In this document: piece by piece, positions 12,024 through 24,613 of the stretch
How the letters are laid out: each line of letters starts with the position of its first letter
How positions within the stretch are numbered: position 1 is the stretch's first letter
Assembly: GCF_000003855.2 (NCBI RefSeq)
Contig: NW_003101681.1
Location: 5,518,405-5,582,404, forward strand
Direction: 5' to 3'
DNA from: Blastomyces gilchristii SLH14081
Taxonomy: Eukaryota > Ascomycota > Eurotiomycetes > Onygenales > Ajellomycetaceae
DNA: 64,000 nt
Made by a program: the position numbers and the translations under genes
The notes under the pieces: model-generated
What the model was told of the DNA's origin: nothing
Seen by the model: only the letters and a program-made list of their open reading frames with translations
Database searches by the model: none

Positions 12024-14800
12024 TTGCGCCTTCGGATGGAGCAGAAATTGTAACGCATTCATTTTCTCTTCTCCTTTTCTCATCGCAATTTGCGAATGCG
12101 AGGCATTCGATTCTATTTTCCCCCTTTGGGTCCAAGATGGGTTGACTCACAGCTCATTTGTTCACGCTGCATTAAATGTCATGAGAGGCGAGTGACTGAA
12201 GGCCAGTGGGACTTGTGGAGGAAATGGGATATATTTTAAATTGGTGTGTTCAGACGCTCTCTTGTCCTATCCATATGCCTAACGCGATCTGTTTGCTCTA
12301 TGAAATCGAAAGCTGACGTTTCACTCCCCCATAATCTATTTATCAGAGATACACTAGTTTTTTTTCGGCGAAATTAACTCTCCAGGGCCCCGGTCGATTA
12401 CCGTTGATGACATCCTATCCGAGTCCTTGATCCTTTCGACCTTTCGATTTCTCACTTCTCTCAAGCTCTAATATGCAGTCTGAGACCTCTTTAAATATGC
12501 TAAGAATGAACCAGTGTCACGCTTTCCTTATTACGGGGGCTATCCGCGATGAAAATTAGGGGACGCAACCTTTTTTTCCCATTCATCAAATGCCATATCA
12601 TTCCAATGATTTCTGCTACGGGGCAAGATATAACGTCAGTTAGGGTACCTACCGCGTATACGGATTAGGTAGTTAGCAAAAACAAAAGGATTCAGAACTT
12701 GACTTCGTTTATAAACTTACACCCAATTTCTCTCTCTCCTCTCTAAAACAATAGCCGAAGTGTTGCCAAGGCGGAGTAAATGGCGCGGCCCGCTCTCCCT
12801 CCCGTCTACTCGCAGTAGCCCCGGCTCCTAAAGCATGCTCCCCTACACACAGGTAAATCCTGTAGTTTGCCAAGAACCACTTCTGCGTCGAATAATCAGT
12901 GAGATGAGTTTTTCTGGTTTCATCATTCGAAACCTTGATTGACATGGTCCCTACATCTTATGTAACGTCAGCTTGGAGGGTGGAGCAGACACCAAATGGT
13001 GTAGTCAGCTGCTTCCGTCATGACTATTGCATAAATTGACTGATCTCGTAGATAAGGTAGCGAGTGAGTGAGTGGTTCCTCAATCTCTGACTACCAGCAA
13101 GAAGGAAATGGAAACGCCCAGCTCTAAATTCATTAGCAAGTAGCAACTACTACTATATGATAACCAACGAAACAGGAGCCTAAGGTCGGAAAAATTCAGG
13201 TGTTTGATATAACTGCGATTCTTCCCACATAACTACACATTGCAATGATGAGAACATGCATAGCAGTAATATATAACCCATCATTCCCCCCCATAAATAC
13301 TCATCCAGCAACATAAGTATCCGATATTTAATAATATATAATTAATCTATCTTAAATAAAAAAATCACATATCATCCTACATCACACTCCTGTACGGCTC
13401 CCTACATGTTAAATCACCGCTGGCCTTAAAAAAAATTCATAACCCGCGATTATTAAATTCAGCCAGTCCCATAGTTACTTCCAGCTCCCAACTTCCAAGT
13501 TCCAACCAAACCCTCCTGTCAACTCCAGTGAAGCAAATAAAATCAGAGCCCACACGGGTAGGGAGAACGAAGTGATGGGAGGGGTATGGAATAAATAGTA
13601 AAGCGATGGAGGTAGAGAGTTCAGAACGTGCCAACGAACAATAAATATAAAAAGATATGAAAATGGAAGCAGAGGCGGGTTTGCGAAATGTAGGATGGAG
13701 CTGACCAAACGTACATACATACGTGACAAAAATGCAGGAGAATCGACGGGTGCAAATTATTAAGAAGGAGAGAGAGGGGGGGGGGCACAAAAACAAAAAC
13801 AAAATAGTAAACCGGGAGCCAGGGAAGCCAGGGAATCAGAGAAACAAAAGATGAAAAATCCAACTAACCAATTATTAGTAAAATATAGGAAAAAAGTCAC
13901 ATCCTGCTCCTGTTCCCACTCCCACCTTAATCATGCACCAGTGATGCAACAGAAACTCAACCTTTGCCTGACAAGATATAAATGCCACCAAGTCAAAAGA
14001 TAAAAGGCCAACGTCAAAATCTGCGTCCATGAATGCCAAACTAGTGAATGAGAATGGGGAAAGAAAAAGGGTGGTATGTCGAAATCTGGGGTCGTGGAAA
14101 TATGAATAAATAAAGTCATCAGGAGTTTGGAAAAATGATGAGAGATATAAAGAAAGGGATGGAATCAGGATGGAACAGGGGTGAACATGGAAATGGTATG
14201 AGAAGAAATAGAAAATGAAATGAAGAGTAAGAATGAGTATAACTATCAGATTTAGAATTTGTTAACAAAAGCAGAGGGAAGGCAAAAGGAATTTCTTATA
14301 TATGTAGATAACCTCCTACTGAATGCTGTGTATATGTTTCTGGTGATCTGTGAGGGGTGGGTGATGAGCTGTGGATCAAGTGTGTCTGTGTATCTGTATG
14401 CAGGCGTGCGCTTGGACAGGATTTCATCTTCAAAATAGACTCGACTTTTTTATGTTTGTATGTTTTTGGACCCAGTTGTGGGAATTCTGTACGCCATGCA
14501 TGGTAGATGTAGGGTGGATAGAGAAAAGGATAAGTAAATAATTGCAATTCATACAAAACTAGGTAGGGGGCCAATATATAGATGTCGATGAGTTTGAGGG
14601 GAATTGCCATATTGAGTTCGCCATGCAAAAGGCGGGTGGGGTGGACGGGTGTATTCTAGCATCATGGAAATGGGATGGTGTGGTCATGTATGTACGGATG
14701 ATGTTGAAATTAGGCTGGATTCATGAGAGCCGGAACCACTACTTTATCCCGGACATTTAGGACGGGTTTGCAAAAGTGCATCACGATTTAACCAACTAGC
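12024..14800. other. 2.8-kb gene-free stretch between FAL1 and GID7 (convergent)
   Basis: Both flanking genes end here, so long 3' UTRs are expected. I found no conserved open frame, tRNA or rRNA. Purine-rich tracts run along about 13,600-14,270 (GA-rich on +, CT-rich on -). Several short minus-strand frames (for example 13,437-13,802) are compositional products of this CT-rich strand. A G run lies near 13,778-13,788. Confidence 0.6.
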
Positions 14801-17470
14801 TCAAAAGTTCGGAGATCGATTGAATGTAGACCGTAGCGCGCTTGTCCGTGCCGAACTGTTCGATGGCGGCATCCGTGATTTCCCAGAAACGGGTGTGCGG
14901 GTTGGCGGATCTCGTGTCCATCTAGTAGTAGAACGGCGTGGGTCAGCAGTGTTTTCATCCACATAGGGTGTGTTTTTGATATAGAACTCACATTCGAACT
15001 TTTCGGTCATCCCCTGCCGATGCGAACATTCCCGGGTCCTTTGGATTCCATGATACGGCGTTGACGCAGCCTACGCCGTGGCCCTGAAGCGTTGCAACCA
15101 GTGTGCAATTCTCCTTGTGCCAGATGTGGATCTTGGAATCTATACGATGTGATGGTTTCAGTATCGCGGAAAACAATTCGGGGCCATGAACAAAAAGATT
15201 TTCAGCCGTACCTTCACTACCACTCACGACAAAATTCTCCGCGGCGCCACCAAAACTATTTCTAATAATATATTCATCATTTCCTTGCTGCTTCTGTCCT
15301 ACATACTGCCGAGCAACTTCCCTTGTTTCGATGTCTAACAACTGCATTTCACATTCGGACGTATTTAGCAACATGTATCTAGAATCTCGGCTGATATTGA
15401 TGCAGGTGAGGTCAAGCTTGATAGACATGCTATATTCCTCGGCACGAGTTTCGAAGTTATAGACGTAAATCTTTTTCTCCGTGGATATGGCGATGAGTCG
15501 ACGGCCGTCGGGAGATATGGAACAGTCTCGAACTCTATATTGGCCGGACCACTTGTAAAGGGATTCGCCAGCCACACTCCAATGGCAGAGTTGGGATTGG
15601 CGATCGAGAGAGCCAGTGACAAATGAGTCACCATTTGGAGCCCATGCGGCAGAGGTTACTGGTTCATTATGGTGATCGATGGTGAGGATACACCGTCCAG
15701 TCTGGAGTTTATACAGTTAGTGCCAATGACCCTGTCTGAAAGTAGAGAGGGGCTAAGCATACTTCCACATCCCATAGCCGAGCTTTGTAATCTTGAGAGC
15801 AGCTAATGAGCTTAGAATCATCAGGACTCCATGTTGCATATGCAACGGGGCCACCATGATCAGTTAGTCTATGGATGACGCTGAAAGTGGGAACATCGTA
15901 TATAATCACGATGTTTTCACGGCCTGTTGTTGCTAGTTTGGTACCATCACGAGAAAATTCAAGGTACCAGACCTCGTCCGTATGTTCACTGAGTTCGAGG
16001 GATGTTCGTAGAGGGAATTGGGATCGATCGCACTGGTGATCTGAATAAAGCGAGGGGGATTCAGCCGTGTTGTGATATAGACATTGGTTGATCTGATTCT
16101 GTTTAACGTAGTCCAGTAAAACTGCTAATCTGTGATCGGGAATCATAACAGCTGGAGATATAGATCCTAGAATTAAGACAATTATTAGGGTAGAAATTTT
16201 TTATTAACGTTACTCTGAAGAAACTCACTTGATAGCTCTCCCAATAGCCTCTGTCGTGATTGTAGTACTGAACCATCCCAACCCGCTTGCGCTCGCAAAT
16301 TTTCTGCAGGGCACATCAATAGACTAGTATAGAAGTTAGATAAATAACATCCACTAATTAGTTTATTTCAAAGTGTCACTTACCTGGAAAGGGCATGTAG
16401 CTGTGCGATATCATGGTTTAACGGTGTCAGTTCCTGCCGGAGTACCATCAACGCCGTTGCAAGATCCCGTTGCTCTAATAATTCAAGGAATTTCTGCTGT
16501 CTGAGACAGAAGAGCATCTCATTTCTATCCGCCCCTTCTGCTAAAACGAGAGTGCCAAGATCGGTGTCGGTCCCACGGTCAATGGTATTTCCTCCACCTG
16601 CATCTGTCCCATTTCCCCCTCTATCCGGATAATATGAACCCAGCAAAATATCCTCTGCATCCGCCCACCGCCCATCAAGTACTGCTGACCGGAACGAAGC
16701 TACAGCGGGGCTCTCGAGCTCATATCCGGATTCCCGGCTTAATGTAGACGCAGCCTCGTTATATCCCAGATCATGCAAACTCTGAATCAGAATCCTCGTC
16801 ACCTCCTCCCGATCATGGCCAAAGTATGTAGGTGAGATGGAAGCCGGCGACTTGCCAGAACCGTTTGCCTGGGGCTGGCCGTTAGGACTGGAATGCGAAG
16901 ATCTGCCGTTAACCGAGTTGGAAACAGGGGCTTTTCGTAGTGGAGAAGAGGTCGAGCCATTCGATATGGGGGAGAACCCGTTTGTGTTTGAAGTTGAAGC
17001 TCCGCCGTCGGGACGCATGTTGCTACCAGCCAGGCGCCTGCGCTTGGGAGAAGGAGGAATGTCGTCTCTGTTGCGAACCCTACCTTGCTCTTCAAGCAAC
17101 TGTCTGGGCGTAGCAGGATTTCCAGACCTCGACCCGGCCCTCTCAGATTGATCAGATTGATCAGGAGGAGTTCGTTCCCGACGACGGCGGCGGTTGATTA
17201 GGCGCGATCCAAGCCCAATAGTGTCACTACGGTCGGTATGTAAACCTAAGCCTGGAAGCCTTGGGGGCAGTTCGTTGCTTTGAAGGGATAGGGAAATATT
17301 CTCGTGAGTGATCTGGGCGTTAGATGGGGTCGAGGAATGGTTTGTGACGGAACCAGTAGGAGTAGAACTAGTAGTCGTAGTAGTAGCGGTGGTAGGTACG
17401 GATTCGAGGTTTGTAGTAAGGTTCGAGGGGCCGGGGGAGGCTGAGGCGGGAGTATGTGAAGGAGATTCGT
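14801..17470 (-). CDS. GID7: GID7/WDR26-like WD40 protein, six exons recognised, 5' exon missing
   Basis: Subunit of the GID/CTLH ubiquitin ligase, which degrades gluconeogenic enzymes in yeast; cytosol/nucleus. Exons (5' to 3'): 17470-16384, 16323-16229, 16166-15763, 15701-15212, 15139-14992, 14921-14801. A Ser/Thr-rich disordered N-terminus and basic SPKRRR are followed by LisH/CTLH (FGHDREEVTRILIQSLHDLG, then SAVLDGRWADAEDIL), then ISPAVMIPDHRLAVLL and WD repeats (HTDEVWYLEFSRDGTKLA, VTSAAWAPNGDSFVTGS, GCVNAVSWNPKDPGMFASA). The intron 15211-15140 is 72 nt and stop-free; removing it gives VVSGSEDSKIHIWHKEN, the family wording. The C-terminus after RIWTRDPP is Ser/Arg-rich. The frame is open to 17492 with no ATG before the internal one at 17018-17016, so a short 5' exon joined at an acceptor near 17471 is likely but was not found. 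Confidence 0.88.
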
Positions 17471-20400
17471 CTGCCAGATCGAAGTTTGTTATTTAGCCCC
17501 TTCAGTCTGGCTCTATACAGAACCAGCTGAATAGGCCTATATGGTGAAAGGAAGCGTAAAGCGCTTTGCAACCAGATTTGAAGCTCTGGAGCTGGCTAAA
17601 CGCCACAAGCTTTTCTCAACCTATAGATTTTGTGGTGATGCTAAATTTGTTGTACCCAGTGAAACAGTATGTTGATTGGTTTGCCTTGGGTTGTTCTGGT
17701 ATGAGCTCTGTCTTACGTCTGCAAAGGTGCAGCGGGCGGTTAGACGGTTGAAGTTGAGAAGAACGATAAATGACCAGAGAGAAGTAGGATGAGGTAATAG
17801 GCGTACCAGCGACTCGGAAGAACCGTGAAGGAACCCCAGGAACAACAACTGATTTGCAATCTTGAGCACGTTGGGGGGTGGAAGTGGAATTTTAGTCGAT
17901 GGATGGCTGTGTAGGAGGTTGGCAAGACCAGCTGGAATATTGCTGTGCTGTCGTTGTCGTCGTGGGATGTGTTTTTGCCGATATCTGGAAAGCGAGGAAC
18001 AAAGTCATGCAAGAGCGACAAGAAGTAGGTTGCTAACTGGTGGGATCAGCCTAGACTGGAGGTCCCGTCAGAAACAGCTGGACAACAGCCACTCATAAGA
18101 ACCAGAGCAGGAGTCTCTGCTCGAGAGTAGTAACAGTTACAGGCTTGCAGAATGAAGATGCAGAGACGAAGTAGATGAAGCTGGGATAATTATTATTAAT
18201 AGCTGGATGTCGTTTGACTGTAAGCACATGATGAGGATGTAACTGTACGGTACCATAACTGTACCTAGGTATGCTTTATAGGTTTTGTGTATTTCCTGTA
18301 TTCGGAGCATGTATGTTTCATGTACTGCAATGTCTGCAGCAGAGTTTAACACTGCCAGATCACAATATCATATCAGACAGACTGACTACAAACAGCAAAT
18401 TACGGAAGTACAAGGAGTGGAGGTATTATTGCTATGCAGTAGGGCCTGTCAGTGACGTAATATTACATTACACCCTCGCATCGTTCAATCGTACCGTACA
18501 TACGTACAACTGTATGTCATTTTTTACATTTCTCTTATTCTCTGCGTGATACTTCCGACAATATAAAATCAATAACATTAGAGATAAAGTTAAAAAAAAA
18601 AGATATTTGCTGTATAGAGTATTAAAGCTCTGTTGTTTCCTTTCACAGTTACCTCTATTTGGTTTTACCATATCCCGTCCCCACGGCAGATACCAGTCAC
18701 AGGATATGTCTCTTACCACCCACCCAAGCTTGAGGATCCTGTCCATATATTCTGAGCATGGAAAGAAATAAGGCATGGTCAATTTAATTTATAGTTCTGA
18801 GAGTATTTGTAACTTTTGTACCCCAGCATACCATACATGCCCCAGGGATTTGTGACTTGTTTCAAGTCTAGGCAACTTCGAAACAAACTGATGGGGCAAG
18901 GACATTGGGAGTCATTCTCTGCAATGGCTCAAGGGGCGATACTTCTAATCGTCATCCTCCCCTCAGCCCAGCACCCCAACGACTCCGCTCTCCTACTCCT
19001 CCCCTCTTATCGTGTCACTCGGTCCGTCCCTTGACAGCCAAAGACTTGTTGTTCACGCGGGACTAGCAGTAGGGCAGGGAAGCTTGACACGGCGTGGCAC
19101 TTTCCGAGGGTAGCTCCACAGCCTGGCCTCAGGTGAGTTGGTAGGTTAACACGCATACTTACGCATAGTAGTTACCTGTCCCTCGTTGTAGAACTAAAAG
19201 ACTCAACGCAGTGAGATCAAGGACCAAATTCATGCTTTAGATAACTGTAAGACCTGCAGGTAAGCCCAAAACGAGAAGATAATGTGGCATATACCTGCCC
19301 AGTACTCCGTAGTGTTTCTCGTTTGATGTGGCGGCACCTGGTGATAAAAGTCCCTAGCTCCCTGTTGAATGGCTAGTTAGTTAAACCTGGCTAAAAACCT
19401 AGCGTATCTTGCCCTTATCATGTGGTCAGGGGAGAGTCTTAGGGAATTAGTTAGGGCCTGGCCTCTGTGTTTCTGTATCTGTTAGGCGCTAGAACCCTTT
19501 GCAGATATCGGCGGCGCGGGGACAGTGACGATATCTCACTTAGAGGGGGTTGCTTTGCACGCTTCAGTTGTGTATAAACTGCCAGCTATCTACGAATATA
19601 ATAATATAGTAATATATGTGGAACTTTCCCTTCAACTTAAAGTAATGGTCTCAAAAGGAACTCTTCCGTTACCCGAAACCCATCATCGAGGCGGCTTAAA
19701 TATAACTATGTAACACCGCATAGACTACCAGATTCAGAACATTGAATCCCTCTCACCCATCTCACCTTCAGCAGCATATAATTTTTCATGTACTAGATTC
19801 ACCTCTGGCTGTAAATTGCCTGTCAGCATATCCTGTTGGATGATAATCCGGGGGTGAATGAAGATTGAATATCACGAGAATAAACAATGAATACATTAAC
19901 CGTCCCACGGTAGTTATCTCCCACCAGTTTTCGTCGTGAGCTCGTCATGAGCTCGTCGTTGGTGGCATTTGGCTTCAATCAACCTACCCAAACATTCATT
20001 TGGGCTGTCCGCATTCGTTAACAACAGGCAGTGGACTAGCCCCTGAGTTTGCAAATTCGAAGTGCGAGTTTGACCACTTCCAGCTTCAAGATTCATTCTC
20101 TCCTGTTCCGTTTTCGCCTCAGCCATTCTTCGAATAAGACCATTTCAAGCCAGGTTAAGCTCGCAGAAGGGTTTTCCCAGGCTGACTGGGTTGAAGAGCA
20201 ATCTCCTCCTGAGTCATTTGAGTACGAAACAGGCAGTTACCCGGGATTGTAAATCAACCAAACCCGCGAAACCCAGCTGTGCAGCATGTGTTAAAAGTCC
20301 CATTGGTGAAGTGGGGACCTTCAATTGTTTGATTGTCAGAGTGGTGTTCACCTGCAAGGTCTGTGGCGTTGATGCTATGCTCAGTCAATACAACTTCCAG

Positions 20401-21186
20401 GATGCATGATGGACATGTGCAGGCAGTGCAGGAAGAAAATTTTTGTAACAAGAATCCTCACATTAAGAATCCTTTCATCTTCTCATGATAGCTCTTCCTG
20501 CCTTTTCTGAAGCAGTTTATAAGGGACGAGACGAGACAAGTACAGATGTAGGTGAACCATGTAAGATGCAGAGTAGTTAGAGCCAAGGGCTTTGAGGCTT
20601 GCTGACTAAATACGCTAGTCCCAAATAAGAACTTACCTGTTTGTTTCAGTTCCGAGATTGAAAAACATTGCAATGAATATTTGAATCATTTTAAAGATTC
20701 TGTAAATTATGGATATGTCAGCCCTTTCACTTAGATTTTGATATCGAAAGGGAAAGCGGGGGACTGAAAAAGCTGCTCATAGTATACAAATAAATAACCC
20801 TGGCGGAACAATGTTAGGCTATGCTGCATGTATCATCATCAGTAACCACCCCAACGTCATCAGACCACATAGATAAGTAACTCCTCCATACACACACACC
20901 ACGGGAATAAAAATCCCTGGATCATATGCTGGGCCTGGGTAGACCATCCCTGAAATCACGGCCTTCCCTCATAGAGCTCATTGTTGCCAAAGACCAAGCA
21001 CACCGTCGCTTCACGCCTGTTGCTGGTGGGCTGCCAGAAGATCCACCCGTGCTCCGCGCCAACATTAGTCTTCCAAGCTCCACCCAACACCGCATACACC
21101 ACCACAACCACCACCACCACTCCAACGGAACTGCAGCTCCCCGCTCCCCTCCCAACTCCCCTACTCCGCGCCTCGCACCTCCCACA
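17471..21186. other. 3.7-kb stretch with no recognised gene (divergent GID7 / VMA1)
   Basis: Should contain the 5' UTR and missing first exon of GID7 (probably 17,500-18,150) and the VMA1 promoter. TACTCCGTA is at 19,313-19,321. A CAC/CCA-rich run lies in the VMA1 leader near 21,090-21,125. Open frames are short and unlike any family I know. I saw no tRNA. Confidence 0.55.
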
Positions 21187-23321
21187 ATGCCGCCAAAGGA
21201 CTCGAAGAACCCGCGGCCTGGTGCCGACGAAGGACACCATGGTTCTATTTACTCCGTCTCCGGGCCTGTCGTGGTTGCGGAGAACATGATCGGGTGCGCC
21301 ATGTACGAACTGGTGAGTACCAACTATACATGTGCATTGTCCAAAGAAAATATACCGCCTAGAGTTATTTTCTAACCTCAGTATAAATATGCTAGTGTCG
21401 GGTGGGCTATGACCAGCTCGTTGGAGAAGTCATTCGAATCGACGCAGATAAAGCTACAATTCAAGTCTACGAGGAAACAGGTGAATGATGGCACCGAAAC
21501 TCCCCACCAAACTCCACCTCTCAGACTCAAAACTAACTCGTTTCCTCCAACATTCCAGCCGGAGTAACCGTCGGCGATCCAGTCGTCAGAACAGGGAAAC
21601 CATTGTCCGTAGAACTCGGCCCGGGATTGATGGAGACGATCTATGACGGCATCCAACGACCTCTCAAAGCCATTTCAGACGCCTCCCAAAGTATCTACAT
21701 CCCCCGCGGCATCTCCATCCCAGCCCTCGACCGGAAGAAGAAATGGGACTTCAAACCAACCAACTTCAAAGTCGGGGACCACATTACCGGCGGCGATATC
21801 TGGGGTAGCGTGTGGGAGAATAGCTTGCTGAACGACCATAAGATCCTGCTACCCCCTCGCGCACGAGGGACCATCACCCGCATTGCCGGCCCGGGCAGCT
21901 ATACCGTTGACGAGAAGCTCCTGGAGGTTGAGTTTGATGGCAAGAAGCAGGAGTTTGGCATGGCCCATGAGTGGCCAGTCCGTGTTCCCCGTCCGGTAAA
22001 CGAGAAGCTGGCTTCCGATACCCCCTTCATTGTTGGCCAGCGCGTCCTCGATGCCCTTTTCCCTAGTGTTCAAGGTGGAACGGTGTGTATCCCCGGTGCG
22101 TTTGGCTGCGGGAAGACTGTTATCAGTCAGAGTGTCTCCAAATTCTCGAACAGTGACATCATTGTGTATGTTGGTTGCGGTGAACGTGGAAATGAGATGG
22201 CTGAAGTCTTGATGGATTTCCCAGAGGTAGGTTACTTACCCACATACCCATTTTTGGGCTCAGAACTAACTGGCAGCCCAGCTTTCAATAAACATCGACG
22301 GCCGTAAAGAGCCCATCATGAAACGCACGTGTCTGATTGCGAACACCTCCAATATGCCTGTCGCTGCCCGCGAGGCTTCCATCTACACCGGCATTACGGT
22401 TGCAGAATATTTCCGTGACCAGGGTAAAAACGTCGCCATGATGGCAGACTCCAGCTCGCGCTGGGCTGAGGCGCTCCGTGAAATCTCAGGACGATTGGGT
22501 GAGATGCCGGCTGACCAAGGCTTCCCTGCTTACCTTGGAGCCAAGCTTGCCTCATTCTACGAACGTGCCGGACTGAGTATCGCGCTTGGTAGCCCCGAGC
22601 GGAAAGGAAGTGTCAGTATTGTCGGCGCTGTCAGTCCCCCTGGTGGTGATTTCTCCGACCCGGTCACCTCCAGCACCCTTGGCATCGTCCAAGTCTTCTG
22701 GGGTCTTGATAAGAAGCTCGCGCAGCGAAAGCACTTCCCATCCATCAACACTTCCGTTTCATACAGCAAGTACACCAACGTGCTCGATAAATTCTACGCG
22801 AAGGACCATCCGGAATTCCCACGGCTCCGAGACAGAATCAAAGAACTACTCACCAACTCCGAAGACCTGGACCAGGTCGTGCAGCTCGTTGGTAAATCCG
22901 CACTCGGCGACCCAGACAAGATCACGCTGGACGTCGCCGCGCTGCTCAAGGATGACTTCTTACAACAGAACGGCTACAGCGATTACGACCAGTTCTGCCC
23001 GCTGTGGAAGACCGAGTATATGATGAAGGCGTTCATGGGATATCATGATGAGAGTCAGAAAGCCATTGCACAGGGTCAGAGCTGGGCCAAGGTTCGCGAG
23101 GCGACGGTGGAGATCCAGAATGCGTTGCGGGGGATGAAGTTTGAGTTGCCTGAGGATGAAGAGGCTGTCACCCAAAAGGTATGGTTGGACCGTGGCTTTT
23201 TCCCCCACTCTTACCCCCCGATATTACATTATTGCACATATCTAACGTTTCTTGAAAATTACAGTACGAAAAAATCCTGCAGGACATGTCTGAGAAGTTC
23301 GCGTCGGTATCTGATGTGTAG
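21187..23321 (+). CDS. VMA1: V-type ATPase catalytic subunit A
   Basis: ATP-hydrolysing subunit of the V1 sector of the vacuolar proton pump. Exons: 21187-21312, 21396-21480, 21559-22226, 22282-23178, 23265-23321, giving 610 residues. The start [12 protein letters not shown] precedes the conserved [22 protein letters not shown]. Spliced joins give [40 protein letters not shown] and [20 protein letters not shown]. Walker A GAFGCGKT is at 250-257, followed by [15 protein letters not shown]. That site hosts the self-splicing intein in S. cerevisiae VMA1; here it is uninterrupted. The last exon is 57 nt, ending EKFASVSDV. The frame stays open upstream to an in-frame ATG at 20926, but that stretch is low-complexity (His/Pro/Ser) and is more likely leader. 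Confidence 0.97.
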
Positions 23322-24613
23322 AGATATTCGGTGGTTTTAAATGTTTTATGACTGTTTACAACCATAGCTTCCTTCCCTCCTTTACATTATTTCCCTTTTG
23401 GCTTGTCTTTTTGTAAGAGTTGCACGCGCGTGTCCCTCATTTATTTAAGTTCTTTATATTTGTGTTTTCGCTGGTATGAAGGGCTTCCAAAGGGGGAGTG
23501 CCCACGGCGATACCCTCCTCAGGCTGCTATGCATTTACGTAGTCTCCAGCTTTTGTCTGTTCCTTTATTTGATTGATTGTGCTGGATGATCTAATAGATG
23601 GAAAAGTGTTTGTTGATGAGGTATACGGCTTCCAATTTTTTTCTTTAAATTTTTTTGTTAATTTCTTAAGCTTTGTTCCTTCATGTAAGGAGGGATGGAT
23701 GGGGTTTCCGACGTGGGCTCGCCGGCGGTTTTGTATAACTGCTTGTATTAATACTTTTGGGAACAGTCTGACGAAAGAAACAGAGTATTCCGTGCTTTCG
23801 GTCCATTTCCTGGGTGAAAGCCTTCATTTCAGTTCAAAAATAGAGGTTCATTCAAATGGTTGCCTGTCACCGGCGCAATACATAGCTTGGGATGTCAGCA
23901 ATCCAACAGAATCTAGAGTATGTATCACGCTTGCATTCCCCATACACTTTTGCAGAAGCCGAGAATTTTGCAAAAAACGACCTCTCAAAACAGAATTAAA
24001 GAAAACAGGACCCCTTTCTCAAGGTCAGTATGGGGCAAGTGGGCAAGCGGGCATTTTGTGGCCGCCTCTTCTACAAAGGATATTTCCGCTCCAGCAACCA
24101 TCGAGGAATATTCCGTGCATGCATCTTTCGGTTTACTCCGATGTCCTGATGGACAGCGAATTTTCTTTCCTGTAACTCTTCTTCCAACACTTTATCCATA
24201 TAGTACGCGTGGTATCCAGCAATCCCCTTTTCAAAGAGAGCGCTGAGCCACACATGGTAAGACAAAAGGTTGGGAGATTGGCACCAGAATTCATGGGCTG
24301 TCCAGAATAACAATGATGTTGCAGGCTGTGATCTTATCGTTGTCGTTGAAAGAAGGCAGATGCCTAATTGTTGTTTTGGTGGTGGTTAATAAAAAAGAAA
24401 AAAAAAAAAGTGCGCGAATATATAGTTATATGCTTAGTCATCCGCTAGTAGAAGGATATCATCATGCGAGTTCATCATCCATTTCTCCATCTTCATGCCC
24501 AAACAGCTCCACACAGAAACAAAGCATTCCCTCCGTACGATAGCTGTCTTCCGCCCTACTATTCCCATACATCCCCTAGCACTGAGCTATCTTGGATGCG
24601 CCTTTCACTCGAC
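23322..24613. other. Intergenic VMA1 to VPS1
   Basis: Tandem genes with a 1.3-kb gap: VMA1 3' UTR (T-rich near 23,630-23,670) then VPS1 promoter. A 200-codon open frame at 23,573-24,175 begins with a non-ATG codon and matches no family; not called. Confidence 0.55.

Noticed and set aside
13437..13863. Overlapping minus-strand frames rich in Phe/Leu/Ser
   Set aside because: Product of a CT-rich strand; mutually overlapping frames, no domain, looks like signal-peptide-like noise.
22150..22230. VMA1 intein
   Set aside because: The intein insertion site (GCGERGNEM) is uninterrupted; the gap at 22,227-22,281 is an ordinary 55-nt intron.
23573..24175. 200-codon open frame between VMA1 and VPS1
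   Set aside because: Starts with a non-ATG codon, odd composition, no recognisable domain; overlaps VMA1 3' UTR.
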